Shown here one piece after another: positions 6,348 through 11,137 of a DNA stretch of 11,137 nucleotides. The translations under genes were made by a program, and so were the position numbers. Each line of letters begins with the position of its first letter. Position 1 is the stretch's first letter. Under the pieces are notes generated by a model. It was not told where the DNA came from and did not search any database. It was given only the letters and a program-made list of their open reading frames with translations. Source of the stretch: Beroe ovata (taxonomy: Eukaryota > Ctenophora > Nuda > Beroida > Beroidae); the NCBI GenBank assembly GCA_946803715.1, contig CAMPET010000424.1, positions 21,755 through 32,891 of the forward strand. The letters are read 5' to 3'.

Positions 6348-6905
6348 ATGAATTTCCATTTTATTCAAGCCATCGCAACTCTCTCATTCTCGCTGAGATA
6401 TGAGATCTCAAATGAAACATACCAAGATTTTTTCATTTTCCAGGGTAATGTGAGTCAAGCACACTTTTACAGAGCAAACAAAACAATGAAGTTGTATATC
6501 CAGCATGGTGACAGCTTCAGTGCCTATAAAACAACTGTTATGGACTCTGCATTCTGGTTCTCATGGCCTGAATTTGCTGTAAACAATCAATCCATGATAA
6601 ATGTGCATAAAAGTGATACTAAAGATGTTCAATTCACAGATTTCACATTTTTCAATCCTGCATTTGACCCTGATCCTGAGATTCAATCGATTGTAAAACC
6701 ATTGGAAGTCTTCTCCGAGATAAATTATAACTACCTTGTTCTTATAGCTATTGCTGTGATAGTTGCTGTCAAAGTAGATTACAATACCATTGCACAATTT
6801 ATCAATGCCATAAAGATAAAGTTTAGATATGAAAACGAATATGTTTCAATGAGTGGGGTCACTATTGATCCTGTGAACATTCCAGAACATGGACAAACAA
6901 AATAG
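6348..6905 (+). CDS. Predicted single-pass membrane protein with four glycosylation sequons
   Basis: A 185-residue protein. The N-terminus (residues 3-16, FHFIQAIATLSFSL) is mildly hydrophobic and might act as a signal peptide. Four N-X-S/T sequons occur at N22, N34, N44 and N80, followed by an aromatic-rich segment around 66-106. One hydrophobic segment, residues about 127-143 (YNYLVLIAIAVIVAVKV), is a likely transmembrane helix. All four sequons lie before it, so a type I topology would expose them; about 42 residues remain as a tail. No cysteines are present, so disulfides are not expected. I recall similar proteins in invertebrate Polintons but know no function. A virion membrane or host-membrane role is possible; a soluble beta-rich capsid protein with a hydrophobic strand is the main alternative. 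Confidence 0.6.
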   Translation: MNFHFIQAIATLSFSLRYEISNETYQDFFIFQGNVSQAHFYRANKTMKLYIQHGDSFSAYKTTVMDSAFWFSWPEFAVNNQSMINVHKSDTKDVQFTDFTFFNPAFDPDPEIQSIVKPLEVFSEINYNYLVLIAIAVIVAVKVDYNTIAQFINAIKIKFRYENEYVSMSGVTIDPVNIPEHGQTK

Positions 6906-7032
6906 TATGATGGAATTGCTCACCAAAGCATTGATGAATTATTATGGTAATAAAGGTGAAGCCAAAGATATCATGACCTACAAAACAAGCAGCAAGTTTG
7001 GCAAAGCTCTGATCAAAGTTACCAGAATATAA
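6889..7032 (+). CDS. Small ORF, 47 aa, overlapping the membrane-protein gene
   Basis: An ATG 17 bases before the end of the membrane-protein gene opens a 47-residue frame beginning MDKQNSMMELLTKALMNYYG, lysine-rich throughout and ending KALIKVTRI. The first half could form an amphipathic helix. Its stop lies in a TATA box for the next gene, and it fills the space between the two larger genes, which agrees with the tight packing elsewhere. No family is recognised. It could be a chance frame; conservation in related copies would decide. Confidence 0.35.
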   Translation: MDKQNSMMELLTKALMNYYGNKGEAKDIMTYKTSSKFGKALIKVTRI

Positions 7033-7036
7033 AAAA
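7028..7036 (+). promoter_or_regulatory. TATA box overlapping the 47-aa ORF stop
   Basis: TATAAAAAA begins 50 bases before the ATG at 7078 and contains the TAA (7030-7032) of the small ORF. A weaker TATAA at 7070-7074 is too close to the start codon at 7078 unless translation begins further on. Confidence 0.5.
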
Positions 7037-7077
7037 TGCATATCAACACTAAAGTTCATTTCTTCTGAGTATAACTT

Positions 7078-7503
7078 ATGCTTTGCAACATGACCTTCTA
7101 CTACAACGATTCTTGGCTTGCATTTCTTAGTGAGTCTATAATCAGAAACTGTCTAAGCATATGTGAAAAGGAGTGTCCAGGATGTAGGGATGGGAAGAAG
7201 AGTGCAATTTTACACTTGCACCATCAGCTTTCATTGCTTGACAAGCTCAAAACTTACTTTGAAAGAGTAAGAGGGGACTTGCTATCGAAAATTTCAACAC
7301 TATATGAGCATTTTGAAAAGAAATTACCCCACAGTGAAGATCTGTCAAAAGATAGGAACATTTATTGCAATGTTGCCAGAACATACCTCATAACTGGCAG
7401 TGCAGAGACGATTTACTATGGACGCTATGTGGATGGTTCACTTGATGATTATATCTCTGAAGCCTTCATCACAAAGAAGGTCAAGAAGAGAAAGGTCATG
7501 TGA
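7078..7503 (+). CDS. Cys/His-cluster Polinton protein with basic tail
   Basis: A 141-residue protein. Cysteines 25, 29, 33 and 36 (CLSICEKECPGC) followed by His46, His48 and His49 (ILHLHHQLSLLDKL) could hold a zinc ion. A motif of this kind, a CPGC followed by a histidine run and LSLLDKL, is one I recall in small proteins of Polinton-like elements without a known function. The middle is helical and the C-terminus (KKVKKRKVM, residues 133-141) is a likely nuclear localisation or nucleic-acid-binding tail. A second ATG at residue 5 is an equally good start. A TATA box lies 50 bases upstream, and another for the next gene starts 10 bases after its stop. Gene regulation or replication help is conceivable but unproven. 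Confidence 0.6.
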   Translation: MLCNMTFYYNDSWLAFLSESIIRNCLSICEKECPGCRDGKKSAILHLHHQLSLLDKLKTYFERVRGDLLSKISTLYEHFEKKLPHSEDLSKDRNIYCNVARTYLITGSAETIYYGRYVDGSLDDYISEAFITKKVKKRKVM

Positions 7504-7513
7504 CTTTCACAAA

Positions 7514-7522
7514 TATATAAAG
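7514..7522 (+). promoter_or_regulatory. TATA box for the 146-aa gene
   Basis: TATATAAAG lies 10 bases after the stop of the Cys/His gene and 78 bases before the ATG at 7592, the longest leader in the window. An ATG at 7523 directly after it is too close to be transcribed from this promoter, so 7592 is the first usable ATG. Confidence 0.5.
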
Positions 7523-7591
7523 ATGAAGTTCCAACAGTTTTTCATTTCAACCAGCCCATTTTCTCATTGGCATCACTACTGATCTCTCAAC

Positions 7592-8032
7592 ATGTCTGCA
7601 TACATTGGTGTGGAAGGTTATACCCTGCCATGTGGCTTCATTGTGAAGGAGCTTTGCATTGTGTTCCCAAATGATGAATTTAATCACTACATCTTCCAAA
7701 AGCCTGACTACCCTCTCTCTGATATCGACAGGAAGACTGTTCGATACGCTACAAAACATCTCAATAATCTGTCCTATGAGGATGGCGAAGTTCCAATATC
7801 TCAACTTCCCCAGATACTGGATAGAGTGAAGGACATTGTCCTCTACACCTATGGTGATGGGGCAGTGAAATTCCTTCAAAGATTTCTATCAACAACAAGG
7901 ATTGAAAATATTCAGGACCAAGGATATAAGATGCCCGACACCCTCCCTGACCCAGACTGTTTCCGGCAACACAACTTCAGATACTGTGCCAAGGCCAAGG
8001 CATTAGCAGTTAGAGAATTTATTTCAATGTGA
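7592..8032 (+). CDS. Polinton-associated protein, possible degenerate exonuclease-like fold
   Basis: A 146-residue protein that I do not recognise firmly. It opens with GFIVKELCIVFPNDEFNHYIFQ, then has a helical centre and LYTYGDGAVKFLQRFL, and ends with DTLPDPDCFRQH followed by FRYCAKAKALAVREFI. The order resembles small RNase H/DEDD exonuclease-like proteins in invertebrate transposons (a KEL strand with HY.F, a later KG-x-EK-like strand and helix, a C-terminal H..CA..KA helix). However, the acidic residues expected at the active site are not clearly present, so it may be a catalytically dead relative. It is the last gene of the plus-strand accessory block, faces the polymerase gene tail to tail and may be involved in DNA handling (weak inference). 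Confidence 0.5.
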   Translation: MSAYIGVEGYTLPCGFIVKELCIVFPNDEFNHYIFQKPDYPLSDIDRKTVRYATKHLNNLSYEDGEVPISQLPQILDRVKDIVLYTYGDGAVKFLQRFLSTTRIENIQDQGYKMPDTLPDPDCFRQHNFRYCAKAKALAVREFISM

Positions 8033-8200
8033 CACTGCAAGAGACTTTATTCATTGTAATATTACTTATTGGTTTCTTTTCAAAGTGTGCTTTTCATTTG
8101 GTGCTTGAAAAATTAAACAAATGTGATTACAAGTCAATATTAGAAATAACAAATCCACAAAATGTGTAATCACAATGAAATCAGAATTGCAATAGCAAAT
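8033..8200. terminator. Convergent intergenic region with poly(A) signals and inverted repeat
   Basis: This 168-base gap separates the 3' ends of the 146-aa gene and the polymerase gene. ATTAAA at 8112-8117 may serve the plus-strand gene, and AATAAA on the minus strand (8046-8051) may serve the polymerase, so the two transcripts would overlap. A perfect 10-bp inverted repeat, TGTGATTACA at 8122-8131 and TGTAATCACA at 8165-8174, lies between them with a 33-base loop. No coding frame is supported. Confidence 0.4.
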
Positions 8201-11110
8201 TCAAGTTGAGCTATCAAAGTAGCCATAGGGGACAGTGGTAATACCATCTGGTAAAATAAAACGTTTAACATCCAAGGCACTCAACGCTTTCTTAACCTGT
8301 TCCTGTGTGTATAAAACATGACATTTTGAAGTTATTGTTCTCTGCACAACATGCATTGTGGAAAAGTCTGACAACACTTCTACATAATGGTGATGCTTCA
8401 GTGTTTCTTGTTTAACTTTTTTCACACCGGCTGCAGCCAACTTGTGATCCTCATCTGACACTATAGAGTAACATTTTGCCCGCAAACCACAGAACTGACT
8501 GATTACTTTGCCCTTCATTTCATCTTTGAATCTGAAATGATGTTAGCGTTTCACAATAAAATCAACAATAGTGGTGTCAAAAGTCAATTTCGACATCAAC
8601 ATACCTCCCTGGCTTGTTTTTATTCTCTGTTGAGTAGAGAGGGTGTTCCTGCGGGTAGTTTGAGAAGTCAAAGAAATCCTTGAGCTGATGGAACTTCGAC
8701 TCTATGTCACTCGTCCCAATGCTGTACAAAAATGAGTCTGTATCCATGAAGCAGACCTCTATGTCACCGAATGCTGGTTTCATCACCAAGTAATGAAACT
8801 TGTACATGTGCAGTTTGCTCAGTTCAAGGATCGTCTGAAATTAAAGCTGATACATCATTTGTCTCTAAATAGAGGAATATTGACAAGAAAAATACACACC
8901 ATTCCTGCATAAACCGGCTTGCACAGCTTCACTTCCTCCTTAACCAACTCCAAGCAAACTAGATCTTCGTTTATGATTGTGTATGAGGAGTATGAGCTGC
9001 GTGCTCCATACTTTTCACCAAACTCACTGGAACTGACCAATTTGATTTTCTTATAGTTCCTCACATTCTCCAAACACTTTCCATACACCGAGTTGACCTG
9101 TGAATAAGAATAATGCTTGGATTGCTAGATGAACCACCATTAACACCTATCATAAGCATACCTACCAACAACTTGAAAAAGCTCTTCTCAAAGTCACTAG
9201 TGGCGACCATCCGTTTTCTAGTGTTCATCTCTATGTATGGTTGAAGCCAATTGGAGTGAGTGAATTTTAGTATCCGATGTATCTTGACCAAAATCAACCC
9301 TTGCTCCAAGTAGAACTTGAGATTTGATGAATGACACACATATTCCTTCTCGTCATAGAAATTGGGAGCCAAGTGTGTTTGCTTGAAGTTGGTACACCCT
9401 TCCATTCCAAGAAGTCGCTTTGCATGATCATCCAGCATTTCATATCTAATTTCAATCAATTCAGGGGCTAACGGTTGGTCAGAATGCTGCATGTATAGAC
9501 ACTCTGGGTAGTGCAGATCAACCTGAAGTTGTGTCCATGAGTTGATGTTATTACAATATTTTGGTTATAATATAGATGTTCTGAGACTCACCTCAAGGAC
9601 AAAACCATTCGATGAACATTCATCATAGTCCAAGGGATTGAAATTTGATATCTCATCTTGCTTGAGCCACATGAAATCATTGGAAGGAAGTTTGGAGCAC
9701 ATTGCAAATCCATACAAGTTGTTGCAATCTGAAAACTTCTTGTTAGTATTTTATTGGTCTTTTCATTTCTCACAATGAAATGTTGCAATTACCAATATAA
9801 ATCAATTCTCTTGGCTCAAGTTGAACATCAAAGGAATCAGAGCGTGATGAGTTGGACGTTGCCAGCCTCTTGAATATACTGCTCACTCCACCTGGAGAGA
9901 ATATTGATCATAAAATTCATCACGCCTTAACTACCCCAATTGACTTTACCACTTCAAAGTGCCTACCTCTTCGGCCTTTTTCAAAGAACTTGTACATTTC
10001 CTCATCTTGCAGCAATTCCAGTTCAACGCCAGTCATGAGTAGCATTGAGTCAAAACTGAAACTCGGTGCTGAGATGTAGTATGCAGGATCAAGTCCATAT
10101 TCTTCCAGACCCATCTGACGGTAAGACTCAAATACTGATGCCAGGATTAAAACATCAATTTTGAGATACAAGTCATGCAGCTGTCCAAGATTTTCTATAT
10201 TGAACACACTGCAGACTTCTTCAAGTCTGGCATATTCTTCAGGTTCGATATGTGACTCAGTTAGCTCATTATAGAAGTATTCTGCGTCAGGTATGGGCTC
10301 TTCAAACTTGTCAAAGCTGTCCATGTAACTGTAGGGGTAAACCAATTTTTTCAAGCATAACTGAAACTCAGTATCATCTGGAAACTCCTCACGGACAAAG
10401 GTGAAGAGATCCTCCCCCTTGTCGTGTAGATTGTTAGCCAAGCTATCCAGCTTATCACTGAGATGACTATAAGAGTCAACGAAAATGAAGTTTCGAGTGG
10501 AGATTTTGCTGTATTTTTCTTTTGAAGTTCCAACCAAGTCAATATTTGATGCTCCATACTTCTTTGCCAGAGCAGCAATAATTAGATGGTGATCGTAACT
10601 GAGAGGAGAGATTAGTAGTTTTGAGAAGAAAGATTTTCCAAGTTCATTGCATTCATTTTTCCACCTACCCTTTGGCATTATGCATGTAAATGTACATCTT
10701 ATCACTCAGTTGACGCATCTGTAGGTTGCAAAAGTTGTGGGCTGCACCACGAAAGTTACCAGTCACATGATCATGATCTCGCACCTTGTGCCCCAAGTCA
10801 TCGTGTTCATCATCGAATGGATGTGTACAGATATAACAAGATGTTGCATCTAAGAATTGTTCTTCATCTCTCTTGGACAATTTTATAGGTATCACAGTCT
10901 TCAGAACTTTATGGTATTGCCGGAAGTCTTCATCAAGACAATTGATGAAATGTTCTGCAGCTGATTCGCCACGATACACTTGGACACGCTTATTGAATTG
11001 ACTGTACCGAGATGTTATCAGATATCCATATCCTGAAGGCTCATGCCTTGTCAAGTTTTGTGTATTTGTTGACACTGTTTCATCAATGCGTGGCTGTATT
11101 GTTTCAAAAT
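8201..11110 (-). CDS. polB: Protein-primed family B DNA polymerase, eight exons (5' partial)
   Basis: Exons (minus): 11110-10669, 10598-9967, 9891-9793, 9728-9592, 9522-9166, 9097-8900, 8834-8605, 8531-8201. Their sum, 2426 bases, gives 807 residues plus stop with no internal stop, after two bases completing a codon begun upstream. The 3'-5' exonuclease keeps its acidic residues: DFE at the left end of exon 1 (ExoI), HN with YDHHL across intron 1 (ExoII), and YLKID at 10154-10171 (ExoIII). An endonuclease VII-like zinc insert (CYIC at 10827-10838, then RDHDH, RGAAH and CN) sits between ExoI and ExoII, as in many Polintons. Polymerase motif A spans intron 3 (DCNNLYG), motif B is NSVYG after intron 5, and motif C is DTDS at 8733-8744. 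The N-terminal region is outside the window. It replicates linear DNA using a protein primer. Confidence 0.92.
8532..10668 (-). other. Seven spliceosomal introns in the polymerase gene
   Basis: Introns on the minus strand: 10668-10599 (70 nt), 9966-9892 (75), 9792-9729 (64), 9591-9523 (69), 9165-9098 (68), 8899-8835 (65), 8604-8532 (73). All begin GT (GTAGGT, GTAGGC, GTAATT, GTGAGT, GTAGGT, GTGTGT, GTATGT) and end in a pyrimidine-AG such as TTTCAG. Intron 3 has a perfect TACTAAC branch site (9742-9748 on the plus strand), and intron 1 has CTACTAAT. Each join restores the reading frame and a conserved polymerase motif. Four introns have lengths not divisible by three and the others carry in-frame stops or leave the conserved sequence. 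Confidence 0.92.
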
Positions 11111-11137
11111 CTGAAATGAAAATCATAAGCAATCTGA
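11111..11137 (-). other. 3' end of a further polymerase intron
   Basis: The minus-strand sequence entering the window ends TTTTCATTTCAG at 11111, directly before the DFE codons of the ExoI motif. The two bases after it complete an Asp codon if the upstream exon ends in G. The ATG at 11132 would therefore be intronic and not a start. The rest of this intron and the 5' exons lie beyond the window. Confidence 0.65.

Larger units (their letters stand above)
1..11137. mobile_element. Polinton/Maverick (adintovirus-like) element, internal part
   Basis: The gene set seen here is diagnostic of Polintons: protein-primed PolB, RVE-type integrase with chromodomain, A32-like packaging ATPase, adenain-like protease, and major and minor capsid proteins. 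The genes lie in compact blocks on both strands with little intergenic DNA. No terminal inverted repeat or target-site duplication is visible, and both edge genes are truncated, so the element continues beyond both ends. Its reading frames are nearly all open, which suggests a recent insertion or an active virus-like lineage (inference). Confidence 0.93.

Noticed and set aside
7547-7879. A 110-codon minus-strand frame over the 146-aa gene
   Set aside because: It is antisense to a gene with TATA box and proper start and shows no recognisable domain.
9852-10079. Plus-strand frame over the polymerase intron 2 region
   Set aside because: It is antisense to polymerase exons and intron 2 and has no motif.
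8201-11110. Polymerase as a pseudogene broken by frameshifts
   Set aside because: Every break coincides with a GT-AG pair of 64-75 nt, and each join restores frame and conserved motifs; random decay would not give this.
11127-11132. ATG at 11132 (minus) as the polymerase start
   Set aside because: A splice acceptor at 11111 immediately precedes the ExoI motif, and family polymerases have a long N-terminal region; the ATG would be intronic.
1-11137. CRISPR arrays, tRNA or rRNA genes
   Set aside because: No regularly spaced direct repeats and no cloverleaf or rRNA-like sequence were seen; the context is eukaryotic.

Overview
The window is most of a Polinton/Maverick-type (adintovirus-like) large DNA transposon or endogenous virus from an invertebrate genome. 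It carries a protein-primed family B DNA polymerase, a retrovirus-like integrase with a chromodomain, an A32/FtsK-HerA-type packaging ATPase, an adenain-like cysteine protease, a large capsid protein of the F54H12.2-like family, and the end of a penton-like capsid protein. The host is eukaryotic: the polymerase gene is cut by short GT-AG introns with TTTCAG-type acceptors and one TACTAAC branch point, and the other genes have TATA boxes. Intron lengths of 64-75 nt fit an arthropod or another compact invertebrate genome, but the species cannot be fixed from this sequence. Neither terminal inverted repeat is in the window. The penton gene is cut at the left edge and the polymerase at the right.

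Layout. 1-2678, plus strand: morphogenesis genes (penton end, a pVI-like membrane-active protein, major capsid protein, maturation protease). 2654-5128, minus strand: five reading segments from one start point (integrase core, its chromodomain, ATPase, a small pX-like protein, a 133-aa protein), joined by TAATG stop-start overlaps or a 31-nt overlap and converging tail to tail on the protease. 5154-5163: one palindromic TATA element exactly midway between the integrase and zinc-finger start codons. 5189-8032, plus strand: accessory genes (zinc-finger/coiled-coil protein with five SUMO-interaction-like motifs, a four-sequon membrane protein, a 47-aa ORF, a Cys/His protein with a basic tail, a 146-aa protein), most behind their own TATA box. 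8201-11110, minus strand: the polymerase in eight exons.

How it works together (family knowledge plus inference): the polymerase replicates the genome by protein priming, the integrase inserts it, the ATPase packages it, the capsid proteins build the shell, and the protease matures minor capsid proteins, including a putative consensus site in the pVI-like protein. Almost all genes are open and catalytic residues are present, so the copy looks young. The visible damage is an in-frame stop within a hairpin between integrase core and chromodomain, and a 30-bp duplication around an unresolved base, which may be an assembly join.
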